Positions 43,240 through 51,415 of a DNA stretch of 64,000 nt are shown here, piece after piece. The DNA is from Marivita hallyeonensis (GTDB lineage: Bacteria > Pseudomonadota > Alphaproteobacteria > Rhodobacterales > Rhodobacteraceae). The stretch is from assembly GCF_900129875.1 (NCBI RefSeq), contig NZ_FQXC01000002.1, positions 682,001 to 746,000 on the forward strand. The letters are read 5' to 3'. A model generated the notes under the pieces. The model was not told the DNA's origin. It made no database searches and was given only the letters and a program-made list of their open reading frames with translations. Within the stretch, counting starts at the first letter, position 1. Every line of letters begins with the position of its first letter. Position numbers and translations under genes: made by a program.

Positions 43240-44304
43240 TCACTCCCGATCCCAGTCCCGGGGTGGTTCCTGACCCGCGTCGCGGAGGGCCTGCATGAAA
43301 CCTGCCAGAACCTCGCTGCCCGGCAAACCCTTTGCGTCCTGTTCGGCGGCCCATTCCTTGGGGACGTTAGGCAACGCGTTGACCCACGCCGCGCGTTCCT
43401 CGGCCGACAGCTCCGATACAGTGCCACCGTCCGCCCTGATCTTTTCGTAGGCCGCGTTGATCAACGCGTCCTGATCGGCGAAGACCGCATCGGAATAGGC
43501 CGCGGCGCCCGCGTGCAACGCCGCCTGTACTTCTTCTGGCAAGCCCTCGTACCAATCTAGGTTGGCCGACAAGGCCGCCGCGTAGGGCGCGCCGAAATCG
43601 ACGATGGTCATGTTCGGTGCCACCTCGGCCAACCCGCCCGGGGCGGCGGCAGTGGCAAAGTTGATCGCGCCGTCACACACGCCTGTCTGGATCGAGTTGT
43701 AGTATTCCGTCAGGCTGGACGACACTGGCACCGCGCCGGTGCCCTTGACCCAGTTCACCGCAGGTCCCGGAGCGCAGATCTTGCGACCCTCCAGATCGGC
43801 AAGTGTGGAAATCGGGAAGGTGGTGAAGATCTGGTAGCTGTCGATCGCAAACCCACCGCCCAGATAAACCTGGTTCTGCTCTTCCCACGCCGCCTTCATG
43901 GCTGGTATCTGATCCTGCAACCGCTCAACGATCTCGGTCGTCAGACGCGGGTTCTTGGAATTGAACGGCGCGACGTAGGCGATGTTCTGCATCGGGTAAA
44001 GCGACGGGTTGAACAGCGTCGGGTTGTAGGCGATCTCGGCCAGACCGGTTCCCACCGCGTCGCTTTCACCGCCGACCTTGGCCAGCGCACCGCCATAGGC
44101 TTCGTTCCAGTCGATGGAATGATTGCCGGTCTTGGCAAGCTCTGCATCCACCGTTGGGATGAAGGTCTCCGTCAGGTTCTTGACCCAGATGAAGATCGGC
44201 GGGTGGCCCGCGACGATGGTGACATCAATCTCGTCAGCCGCGCTTTCCATCGGTGCGCTCAGGCAGAGCGCGGTCACCGCCGCAGTCGTGAGTAGTTTGT
44301 GCAT
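43240..44304 (-). CDS. TRAP transporter substrate-binding protein, DctP family
   Basis: This 354-residue periplasmic protein has a signal peptide (1-22, AVTALCLSAPMESAAD) and the DctP fold. The conserved ligand region GRKICAPGPAVNWVKGTGA includes an Arg that contacts a carboxylate in most DctP proteins (in GRKI, about 175). The ligand is therefore probably a carboxylic acid. The enzymes of the operon suggest an aromatic or heterocyclic acid, or a ring-cleavage product, but this is inference. Confidence 0.9.
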   Translation of the reverse strand: MHKLLTTAAVTALCLSAPMESAADEIDVTIVAGHPPIFIWVKNLTETFIPTVDAELAKTGNHSIDWNEAYGGALAKVGGESDAVGTGLAEIAYNPTLFNPSLYPMQNIAYVAPFNSKNPRLTTEIVERLQDQIPAMKAAWEEQNQVYLGGGFAIDSYQIFTTFPISTLADLEGRKICAPGPAVNWVKGTGAVPVSSSLTEYYNSIQTGVCDGAINFATAAAPGGLAEVAPNMTIVDFGAPYAAALSANLDWYEGLPEEVQAALHAGAAAYSDAVFADQDALINAAYEKIRADGGTVSELSAEERAAWVNALPNVPKEWAAEQDAKGLPGSEVLAGFMQALRDAGQEPPRDWDRE

Positions 44305-44324
44305 GAGGTCCTCCCAGTGATGTC

Positions 44325-44942
44325 TCAGGCCGGCTCGGTATCGAGCCCCAATTCTTCAAGTGTCGTGGTTTTTCTTTCGAGCAGCCGTGCGATCATGTCG
44401 GCTTCCTGCCGTTCGCGCGCTTCTGCCTGGATGACGATGTCTTCCGCCTTTTCCATGGGCAAGACGACGACACCGTCCGCGTCACCGACAATCCAGTCGC
44501 CGTCGCAGACCATGACCCCACCGCATGTGATCGGCTGTCCGCGCGACCCCGGATCGCGTTTGCCGGGTCCGGGAATGGCAGTCCCGCGGGCGAAGATGGG
44601 GAACGCATCGGGGTCAATAGCCGCGGCATCGCGAACCGCGCCATCGACCACAAGACCACGATACCCGATACCGCGTGCAGCCGCCGACAACACATCGCCC
44701 CAAATGGCGATATCCGTGCGTCCTCCGGCATCGACAACGATCACGTCGCCTTTGCGATCTTCGGCAAGAAGCCTGTGCAGGGCCAGGTTGTCGCCCTCAC
44801 CGACTTTGACCGTCACGGCGCGACCAACGACGCGGGACGGCAGACGCACGGGTTTGATTCCGGCCTCCATCGCGCCCGACTTGCCCGCCGCCTCGAACAG
44901 GCTGGCGGCACCAAGGCATCGAAGGCGCGCGGACAGGGTCAT
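44325..44942 (-). CDS. RraA-like protein, HMG/CHA aldolase family
   Basis: This 205-residue protein matches the RraA/dimethylmenaquinone methyltransferase family. The RGLVVDGAVRDAAAI segment (about 93-107) holds the Arg-Asp pair used by 4-hydroxy-4-methyl-2-oxoglutarate aldolase and oxaloacetate decarboxylase. The last enzyme of protocatechuate 4,5-cleavage belongs here, giving pyruvate. With a fumarylacetoacetase-type hydrolase next to it, pyruvate release from a keto-acid intermediate is likely. Its start overlaps the FAH stop (ATGA). An RNase E regulator role is unlikely in this setting. Confidence 0.87.
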   Translation of the reverse strand: MTLSARLRCLGAASLFEAAGKSGAMEAGIKPVRLPSRVVGRAVTVKVGEGDNLALHRLLAEDRKGDVIVVDAGGRTDIAIWGDVLSAAARGIGYRGLVVDGAVRDAAAIDPDAFPIFARGTAIPGPGKRDPGSRGQPITCGGVMVCDGDWIVGDADGVVVLPMEKAEDIVIQAEARERQEADMIARLLERKTTTLEELGLDTEPA

Positions 44943-45760
44943 GCGACGCGGTTCTCGAGCACTGGCAGGCCGGTGATTTCCACGCGGACGACATCACCAG
45001 ACGAGATGAACCGTCCTGTCCCCGCGCCAACACCCGGCGGCGTGCCCGTCGCGATCACGTCGCCCGGTGAGAGGCTGACCCTGCTGGACGCGAAGGCCAC
45101 TAGAGTGGGGATGTCAAAGATCATGTCCGCGATGACCGCGTCCTGTCTGACCTCGCCATTGACCAGCGTGCGGATGCGCGTGCGCTTGGCCTTCAAGTCG
45201 TCGATGACATCGCCGATCGGGATGACTTCGGGTCCGATGGGCGTCGACCGTTCCAGGCATTTGCCCGAGAACCAGTCCAGATGCTCTTTGTCGCCGGCCT
45301 TTACCTTGAACAGGTTGCGGGCAGAGACATCGTTGAAGGCCGTGACCCCCGCGATGTGGTCCCACGCATCTTCCGGCGCAATCCGGTAGCCGCCCTTGCC
45401 GATGATGATCGCCAACTCGCCCTCGTAGTCGAGCTGTGTGATGTGATCCGGAAGGGAAATAGCCTCGTCACCCGAGATCATGGCCTCGCGTGACTTGAAG
45501 AAGAGGATCGGCGACTCCGGTACCGGCTGTTCGGCCTCTTTGGCGTGATCAACATAGTTCAAAGCCACACACAGGATTTTCCCGTCGGGGTCCATTGCCG
45601 GAAGCAGGTCGACCGAGGTTGCAGTGACCGGATCACCCTGCCCTGGCGCGCCCGCGTTCAGCGCATCGACCAAACGGTCACCCGACAGCGGGTGAATGCC
45701 GTCGCCATCTTTCCAACCGATCTGGTCGCCCGACCCGTTCCTGTATCTGACAAATCCCAT
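44939..45760 (-). CDS. Fumarylacetoacetate hydrolase-family protein
   Basis: This 273-residue enzyme has the FAH fold with the metal-binding YEGELAIIIGK and the VTAFNDVSARN motif. The family includes acylpyruvases, hydratases and decarboxylases of ring-cleavage products. The ATG at 45760 (MGFVRYRNG) follows GGAG and comes downstream of the promoter at 45785-45813, which supports it over a longer frame to 45886. It is the first gene of the nine-gene operon. Confidence 0.9.
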   Translation of the reverse strand: MGFVRYRNGSGDQIGWKDGDGIHPLSGDRLVDALNAGAPGQGDPVTATSVDLLPAMDPDGKILCVALNYVDHAKEAEQPVPESPILFFKSREAMISGDEAISLPDHITQLDYEGELAIIIGKGGYRIAPEDAWDHIAGVTAFNDVSARNLFKVKAGDKEHLDWFSGKCLERSTPIGPEVIPIGDVIDDLKAKRTRIRTLVNGEVRQDAVIADMIFDIPTLVAFASSRVSLSPGDVIATGTPPGVGAGTGRFISSGDVVRVEITGLPVLENRVA

Positions 45761-45779
45761 GCCATATCTCCATAAAACA

Positions 45780-45813
45780 CATTTTACATATAAAATGGTT
45801 TTTAATACGTCAA
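45780..45813 (-). promoter_or_regulatory. Promoter and overlapping palindrome of the FAH-TRAP-hydroxylase operon
   Basis: On the minus strand, TTGACG (45808-45813) and TATGTA (45785-45790) are 17 bases apart, a good sigma-70 spacing. The -10 element lies in CATTTTA-CATA-TAAAATG (45780-45797), a palindrome with perfect 7-bp arms. Bound repressor there would block polymerase; the FCD-type GntR encoded at the end of the operon is the obvious candidate. Confidence 0.6.
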
Positions 45814-45958
45814 ATGATTCTTTCTTGGATCGAAGATTGATTTCTGGAGCCCGGTCAAGGTTCAGGGCCCCGTGTCCCAGACGCATTGCACACGCCCAGC
45901 AGAATGCCTTACCGGGTCCGCGCAGCGCCTACGCGGACCCTGTCATCAGAGCATTGCC

Positions 45959-46624
45959 TCACTCATTCGGTCCTTTAAACCCGGCCACGCGGCCCCAGTT
46001 GCAGGGAACGTTTGTCTCTGCCGCGCCCTCACAATCGACGAGATCGAAATGCAGATCGAGATCGATGGACAGACCCGTGGGCGAACCAAGAAAAGCGATA
46101 AAATCCATCCCGTGATCCAGCCGCAGGATTTCGCCCGTCGCTTCGAAACCGACGACCCGCACCTCGTCGTAGTTCGGGATGAACTCGGGATACCGCGCAT
46201 TACGCACCATTCGGAAATCCAGCGTGATGGGCGCGATGACCCCGCGCAGGTCAAGGTCCCCGTGCACCTTTCCCGAGCTGGGCGTCAGCATCTCGACCTC
46301 GGTCGACGTGAACGTGGCCGTGGGGTGGTTTTCGACGTCCAGATAGTCGGCGTTGCGAATGTGATTGTCGCGCCCGATGTGGTTGCTGTCGACCGAGGCA
46401 AGGTCAACTGTGAAGGTGATCTGGCTGTTCGCGGGTTCTTCCTCGTCGATCAGAAATGTGCCGTCATAGGACCGAAACTGCCCGACAGTCCGGCTTAGCC
46501 CCATATGGTCGATTTCCCAGCCGACATAGGCATGCCCCAGATCGAGCGTCCATTGCTTCGGTTCTGCTGAAGCCATCGTTGTGATTGCGGCCAGTGCGGC
46601 GAGAGTGGGTGCGAGAGTTTTCAT
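45959..46624 (-). CDS. YceI-family periplasmic protein
   Basis: This 221-residue protein starts at the ATG at 46624. Its signal peptide (1-20, LAALAAITTMASAE) is followed by a YceI lipocalin-like barrel: WTLDLGHAYVGWEIDHMG, GRDNHIRNADYLDVENHPTATF and a VHGDLDLRGV strand. YceI proteins bind isoprenoid-type lipids such as ubiquinone precursors in the periplasm. It is divergent from a LysR regulator, which probably controls it. It ends about 200 bp from the divergent FAH start, so the two are not co-transcribed. Confidence 0.9.
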   Translation of the reverse strand: MKTLAPTLAALAAITTMASAEPKQWTLDLGHAYVGWEIDHMGLSRTVGQFRSYDGTFLIDEEEPANSQITFTVDLASVDSNHIGRDNHIRNADYLDVENHPTATFTSTEVEMLTPSSGKVHGDLDLRGVIAPITLDFRMVRNARYPEFIPNYDEVRVVGFEATGEILRLDHGMDFIAFLGSPTGLSIDLDLHFDLVDCEGAAETNVPCNWGRVAGFKGPNE

Positions 46625-46690
46625 GTGGTGATCCTTTCTGACTGGATCCAACGTATATCGATGCAAGAATCGCAAAAGGACTATCGACTT

Positions 46691-46707
46691 TGCATCATAA
46701 GCATGCA
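46691..46707. promoter_or_regulatory. Dyad, candidate LysR operator for the YceI gene
   Basis: TGCAT (46691-46695) and ATGCA (46703-46707) are inverted arms 7 bases apart in the short divergent region between the YceI start and the LysR start. The spacing is compatible with the T-N11-A core of LysR sites. Another GATGCAAG copy lies upstream near 46655. Confidence 0.4.
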
Positions 46708-46719
46708 CAAATCGCAGGC

Positions 46720-47622
46720 ATGGATGTTGACGCATTGAAAACAGCGGCATTGGTCGCGCAGCACGGCAGTTTCACGGCCGCGGCGCGGGTCATCGATGTG
46801 GACGCCTCGACCGTGTCGCGCACAGTCGCGTCAGTCGAAAACAAGATCGGACTTCGCCTTTTCCAGCGCAACGCACGGTCGCTGACGCTGACCGAGGAAG
46901 GCGCGGCCTACCTGTCGCGCGTCGGCCCGCTGCTTCTTGAACTGGATCACGCCGCCGACGAGGCCCGCCAATTGCGCGAGCTTCCGTCCGGCACCCTGCG
47001 CATGACGGCCTCTGTGGCCTTTGCCTACGAGGTGATCGTTCCGCACCTGGCTGCGTTCCGCGATCTCTACCCGAAAATCATTGTCGAATTGCTGCCGACC
47101 GACGCCACTGTCGACATTCTGGCGGAGAAGATCGACCTCGCCATCCGGCTTGCCAGCGCGCCGGAAGGTGACGTGATCAGCACAAAGCTGATGTCCACAC
47201 GCTACCGCGTCTGCGCATCACCTGATTACCTCGACCGCACCGGCGCGATAGACCATCCCACCGATCTTCAGACCCATGATTGCCTGCGCTTCGCCCTGCC
47301 GGAGTTTCGCAGCACGTGGAAATTCCGTCGCGGGACAGACGACATCGCCGTGCCTGTCGGGGGCACCCTGCTCATCTCCAATGCGCTTGGCCTCAGACGC
47401 GCCGCCCGCGATGGCCTTGGCCCGGTGCTTCTCGGAGATTGGCTGGTGAAAGACGACCTCGCACAAGGGCGTCTTGTCGACCTCTTCCCCGACTGGGAGT
47501 GCAGCGCGACCACCTTCGACACAGGTGCATGGGCGCTCTACCCAAGCCGAGAGTTCCTGCCCCGCAAGGTTCGGGCAATGATCGACTTTCTGAAACCCAG
47601 ACTGCGAACAGCAGGTCGCTGA
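46720..47622 (+). CDS. LysR-family transcriptional regulator
   Basis: This 300-residue LysR starts at the ATG at 46720 (MDVDALKTAALV). The winged helix spans 1-60 (GSFTAAARVIDVDASTVSRTVASVE) and the effector domain about 88-292. The N-terminal TVSRTVA form and the TLRMTASVAFAYEVIVP segment place it in the CrgA/DsdC-like group. Divergent location suggests control of the YceI gene. Confidence 0.92.
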   Translation: MDVDALKTAALVAQHGSFTAAARVIDVDASTVSRTVASVENKIGLRLFQRNARSLTLTEEGAAYLSRVGPLLLELDHAADEARQLRELPSGTLRMTASVAFAYEVIVPHLAAFRDLYPKIIVELLPTDATVDILAEKIDLAIRLASAPEGDVISTKLMSTRYRVCASPDYLDRTGAIDHPTDLQTHDCLRFALPEFRSTWKFRRGTDDIAVPVGGTLLISNALGLRRAARDGLGPVLLGDWLVKDDLAQGRLVDLFPDWECSATTFDTGAWALYPSREFLPRKVRAMIDFLKPRLRTAGR

Positions 47623-47692
47623 CAGAAAGATCCGCATGCGTTCGGCGCAGGACACGTAATGGGTAGTTGCGGCCTGCAGCGAGGAAAACGCC

Positions 47693-49186
47693 TCACTTAC
47701 TCAACGCGCCCTTCAAAGCCGGATAGAGGGCGGTGTAGCGCGCGTAGATCTCTTCATAGGCCGCGACCGCTTTCGGATTGGGGTCGATCACGCGGCCCGG
47801 TTTGACCATTGCGGCGATACCGTCGTCGATGGTGTCGAAATGGCCAACCCCGTGGGCGGCGAGGATGGCGGAGCCGAGTGATGGACCGTCGGTCGAAGCC
47901 GGAATCCGCACCGGGATACCGGCGGTGTCGGCGTGGATCTGCATGAAGAGGTCAGAATTGGTGGCACCACCCCCGGCGATCATTTCGCTGCCTTCGTAAC
48001 CGCCTTTGGCAAAGGCATCGAGGATGGCGCGGGTGCCCATGGAGATCCCCTCCATGATCGCGCGGAAGACGTGATGCGGTTCATGCGCCAGCGTCAGACC
48101 GGTGATGGCCCCGCGGGACAGCGCGTCGGTATAGGGCGTTCGGTTGCCCTGAAAGTGGTCCTGCACGATCAGGCCATCCGATCCGGGCGGCAGAGCCGCG
48201 GCCCTGCGGTTCATCTCGTCGAAATCGAAGTCGCCGCCCACGAAGCGCCGCAACCAGTTGATGATCGACCCGGTGGAGGTTTGCCCGCCTTCGATGATGT
48301 AGCGATCGGGGTAGACGATGTCGGCATAGGCACCCCACATCCCCGGCGCGTGGAACGGTTTCTCCGTCACTCCGAACTGCAGATGTGACGACCCGGTGAT
48401 CAAGCAAAGCTGCCCCGGCTGTGCCACGCCCAAGCCGATCATGCCAATCAGGGCATCCGCTCCGCCTTGCACAAGCTTCGTCTTAGTGGTCAGGCCCAGC
48501 GCGTCGGCGGCCTCTTTTGTGAGCGGACCGACAACTTCGCCCGGTGCGGCGACCCGAGAAGGCCATTTTTCGACCAGATCGCCCATGCCAAGCGCCGACA
48601 CAAGGCTCTCTGCCCAGCCGCCATCGCGGTTCGCATAGTGCCAGCGAAGGCCGACGTTGTTCAGCGACGCGCAGCGTTCCCCGGTCAGGCGCAGCGTCAG
48701 GTAGTCCTGATATTCGCAGATGGTTGTCGCTGCATCGTAGACGTCGGGTTCGTTGCGTTTGATCCAGAGCGCTTTCGGGATCATCCATTCGGCGGATACC
48801 GGCCCCGCCCCGTCTGAGTTCAGCTTCAGCCGCGCATCTCCGGTCGCCAAGACGGCCTCGGCTTCCTGATCGGCGCGCACGTCCATCCACATGATCGCGG
48901 GCCGAAGAGGTCGCCCGTTGGCGTCAAGAGCAACCACCGTGCAGCAGGTCGTGGCATAGGCCATCGCCTCGATCTGGTCCCCGGACAGCCCGGCTTCGGC
49001 CAGACAGGCACGTGTGGCCTTGCACAGGCACGCCCACCAATCCTCCGGGTTTTGCTCGGCGCGGGCGCCGGGGGAGAACGTCGTCTCATAAGGTTCGGCA
49101 TGCGAGGCCAGGCACGTGCCGCTCAGGTCATAAATCCGTGCGCGCAGGCTCTCGGTGCCGCCGTCCGCAGTGAGAAAATACGCCAT
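47693..49186 (-). CDS. FGGY-family carbohydrate kinase
   Basis: This 497-residue two-domain sugar kinase has the N-terminal phosphate-binding ADGGTESLRARIYD, an AEQNPEDWW segment, the WMDVRA substrate-domain segment near 90 and GGGATNSDLFMQ in the ATP domain near 410. FGGY enzymes phosphorylate ribulose, xylulose, erythritol, glycerol or AI-2. The ATG at 49186 follows GGAGGGG. The Asp that begins this motif is preceded by TA rather than the more common I-G-x-D. It is the last gene of the minus-strand SorC-regulator operon, so it probably phosphorylates the imported or epimerised ketose. Confidence 0.9.
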   Translation of the reverse strand: MAYFLTADGGTESLRARIYDLSGTCLASHAEPYETTFSPGARAEQNPEDWWACLCKATRACLAEAGLSGDQIEAMAYATTCCTVVALDANGRPLRPAIMWMDVRADQEAEAVLATGDARLKLNSDGAGPVSAEWMIPKALWIKRNEPDVYDAATTICEYQDYLTLRLTGERCASLNNVGLRWHYANRDGGWAESLVSALGMGDLVEKWPSRVAAPGEVVGPLTKEAADALGLTTKTKLVQGGADALIGMIGLGVAQPGQLCLITGSSHLQFGVTEKPFHAPGMWGAYADIVYPDRYIIEGGQTSTGSIINWLRRFVGGDFDFDEMNRRAAALPPGSDGLIVQDHFQGNRTPYTDALSRGAITGLTLAHEPHHVFRAIMEGISMGTRAILDAFAKGGYEGSEMIAGGGATNSDLFMQIHADTAGIPVRIPASTDGPSLGSAILAAHGVGHFDTIDDGIAAMVKPGRVIDPNPKAVAAYEEIYARYTALYPALKGALSK

Positions 49187-49212
49187 ACTCCCCTCCTCCG
49201 TTTCGCGTTGTC

Positions 49213-50430
49213 TCAGGGTCTTGCGATGATACCCGCCACTGCGTCGACCGCATCCCAGTGCGGCATATGCCCGGCATCGACCATATGGCACGCCACATGC
49301 GGGGGCAGATTGAACACGTGATCGCGCGGAATGATCGTGTCATGCAGGCCAAAGATCGCGCTGACCGGAACTTGTCCCGCCAATGCTGCGAGTGGTGCGA
49401 TTGTGTCGATGCGCTGGGTGTTGTCACGCACCATGTCATCGGCGAGCGCCTTGAGCCGCCCTGACTGCAGCTCCTCCGCCATCGCGGACAGCGCCTGCCA
49501 GTCAAGAGCCGCCGCTTTCGGACCGAGAAGGCGCATCAGATGCGCCAGTTCCCCCGGCCCGGGCGCGTGCGTCATGCCGCTTGTGAACCGTCCGTTCATG
49601 TCCAGGCCGCATCCGGCCGGCGCGATGAGGGTCAAGAGGGCCACCTTGGATGGCAATGCGACCGCCGCCTTCACCGCAACGTGGGCACCGAGGGAATGAC
49701 CGACAAGGTGAACCGGTGTCGGTTGGGCGGCCAACTCCGCAACAAGCCAATCGACGAGAGATTCCACATCCGTCGCGTCATTTGTGTTCGCGCCGTGACC
49801 CGGCAGGTCGGGTGCCGTCGCTTTGACACCGGATCGCTGCAGCCGCGCGCGCAGTGCCGCCCAGTTTGAGCCAAGTCCAGCGAAGCCGTGCACGAAATAG
49901 ACAGGGCGTGTCGTGTCACCATTGGCGACCGGCCTCGGTGTCCGTACGTCCGACAGAAGCGCACGCACGTCGTCCGCCTCGATCCGACCGCGCCGTCCTG
50001 TGCCGGTCACCGTGTCCAGCGAGATCTCGTTTTGCTCCGCGATCCGGCGCGCCAGAGGCGTCGCACGGGTTAGCGAGGTGTCAGAACGTGCCGCTTGCGC
50101 GACCGGCGACGGACGTGTGTCTTCTGCTGCGTCCGGTTCTGGCCCTGCGGTGTCCGGCTCTTCGATACCGTCCCAAGCGTCGGCTGTTTCGATCACCGCG
50201 ATCGGTGTGCCGACATCCACCACATCCCCGGGCGCGACCAGCGTCTCGACCAGCGTACCTGCGCCAAGGGCCGGATATTCCACCATGGTCTTGTCGGTTT
50301 CCACTTCCAAAAGCGGATCGCCCCGCTTGAACGCCTGTCCGGGTTGGACCAGCCATTCGGCGATGGTGCCCTCCTCCATCGTTTCGCCAAGGCGCGGCAT
50401 CGGCAATGTGAGCTTTGTCACCGTGCTCAT
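49213..50430 (-). CDS. acoC: Acetoin dehydrogenase E2-type protein with lipoyl and alpha/beta-hydrolase domains
   Basis: This 405-residue protein has a lipoyl domain (about 5-80, Lys47 in ETDKTM), an acidic and Ala/Pro-rich linker, an E3-binding segment (about 120-160, ATPLARRIAEQN and GTGRRGRI), and an alpha/beta-hydrolase domain (about 170-405) with the nucleophile Ser246 in GHSLG and a His in AGHMPH. AcoC proteins of acetoin systems have this layout in place of a 2-oxoacid E2 catalytic domain. It would accept an acyl group from AcoA/AcoB and pass it to CoA. No dihydrolipoamide dehydrogenase gene is nearby, so E3 is probably shared. Confidence 0.88.
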   Translation of the reverse strand: MSTVTKLTLPMPRLGETMEEGTIAEWLVQPGQAFKRGDPLLEVETDKTMVEYPALGAGTLVETLVAPGDVVDVGTPIAVIETADAWDGIEEPDTAGPEPDAAEDTRPSPVAQAARSDTSLTRATPLARRIAEQNEISLDTVTGTGRRGRIEADDVRALLSDVRTPRPVANGDTTRPVYFVHGFAGLGSNWAALRARLQRSGVKATAPDLPGHGANTNDATDVESLVDWLVAELAAQPTPVHLVGHSLGAHVAVKAAVALPSKVALLTLIAPAGCGLDMNGRFTSGMTHAPGPGELAHLMRLLGPKAAALDWQALSAMAEELQSGRLKALADDMVRDNTQRIDTIAPLAALAGQVPVSAIFGLHDTIIPRDHVFNLPPHVACHMVDAGHMPHWDAVDAVAGIIARP

Positions 50431-51410
50431 GCAAACATCTTTCGGGCAGTCTCGACAATCAGATCCGGTGTCGGGACGGAGTTCTGTTCCAACAGGGGTG
50501 ATACGGATATCGGGATATCCTCACCGGCCACTCGGACGACCGGATCCTCAAGGAAATCAAAGCACTCTTCGGTGATCCGCGCCGCCAGCTCCGCGGCGAC
50601 GCCACCCGTCATGACACCCTCCGACACCACCATCGCGCGTCCAGCTTGCTCGACCAGCGGGCGGATCGTGTCGAAATCGAGCGGATTCAGAGTGCGCAGA
50701 TCCACGACGGCAGCCTCAATCCCGTGCTTGGACGCCATCTCTTCCGCCGCTGCCAGCGCATGATGGACTTGCCGCGAATAGGTGACGATCACCAAATCCT
50801 TACCCTCGCGCAGCACCTTGGCGCGCCCCCATTCGGCAGGCTCGACATCCGGGTCAAGCACGCCTTTCATGGTGTAGAGGCCCTTGTGCTCGATGAACAC
50901 GACCGGATCGGGTTGCTGCAGCGCCTGGCGCAGCAGGTGATAGGCGTCCTCCACCGTGGCAGGCATGGCAAGGCGAAGGCCTGGGGTGTGCATCACGTAC
51001 CCTTCAAGGCTCTGACTGTGCTGGGCGCCTGCGGATCGCCCAGTGCCGCCTTGCGTGCGCAGAACCATCGGAACTCCGATCTGACCGCCGAACATGTAAC
51101 GAATCTTGGCCGCCTGATTGGCAAGCTGGTCCATCGTCATGCCGATGAAATCGACATACATCAGTTCGGCCACCGGCCTCAGCCCGGTCATCGCGGCCCC
51201 GACCGCCGCCCCAACGATGGCAGCTTCGGAGATCGGTGTGTCGATGACACGCTCCGGTCCGAACTCGCTGATCAGGTTCTTCGTGACACCGTAGGCGCCG
51301 CCGTACCGGCCCACCTCTTCTCCCATGACGATCACGCTGTCGTCGGCGGTCATCGCCTCGCTCAGGGCCAGCTTCAGCGCATCACGGTACGTGGTTTCTT
51401 GCATCGCCAT
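50427..51410 (-). CDS. acoB: Acetoin dehydrogenase-type E1 beta subunit
   Basis: This 327-residue transketolase-type subunit has the GEEVGRYGGAYGVTKNL start, the ISEAAIVGAAVGAA segment near 65 and a C-terminal transketolase domain with RIVD-like features. It forms the ThDP-dependent E1 heterotetramer with AcoA. An ATG at 51410 behind AGGGG is preferred over the GTG at 51419 that overlaps AcoA. It is coupled to AcoC by an ATGA overlap. Confidence 0.88.
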   Translation of the reverse strand: MAMQETTYRDALKLALSEAMTADDSVIVMGEEVGRYGGAYGVTKNLISEFGPERVIDTPISEAAIVGAAVGAAMTGLRPVAELMYVDFIGMTMDQLANQAAKIRYMFGGQIGVPMVLRTQGGTGRSAGAQHSQSLEGYVMHTPGLRLAMPATVEDAYHLLRQALQQPDPVVFIEHKGLYTMKGVLDPDVEPAEWGRAKVLREGKDLVIVTYSRQVHHALAAAEEMASKHGIEAAVVDLRTLNPLDFDTIRPLVEQAGRAMVVSEGVMTGGVAAELAARITEECFDFLEDPVVRVAGEDIPISVSPLLEQNSVPTPDLIVETARKMFA

Positions 51411-51415
51411 GACGG

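Noticed and set aside
40909-43560. An 883-codon open frame on the plus strand
   Set aside because: It runs antisense to the class II aldolase, both TRAP permeases and the binding protein, all of which have strong family motifs. The product is a low-complexity Arg/Asp/His-rich chain with no domain, as expected for the reverse frame of high-GC membrane protein genes.
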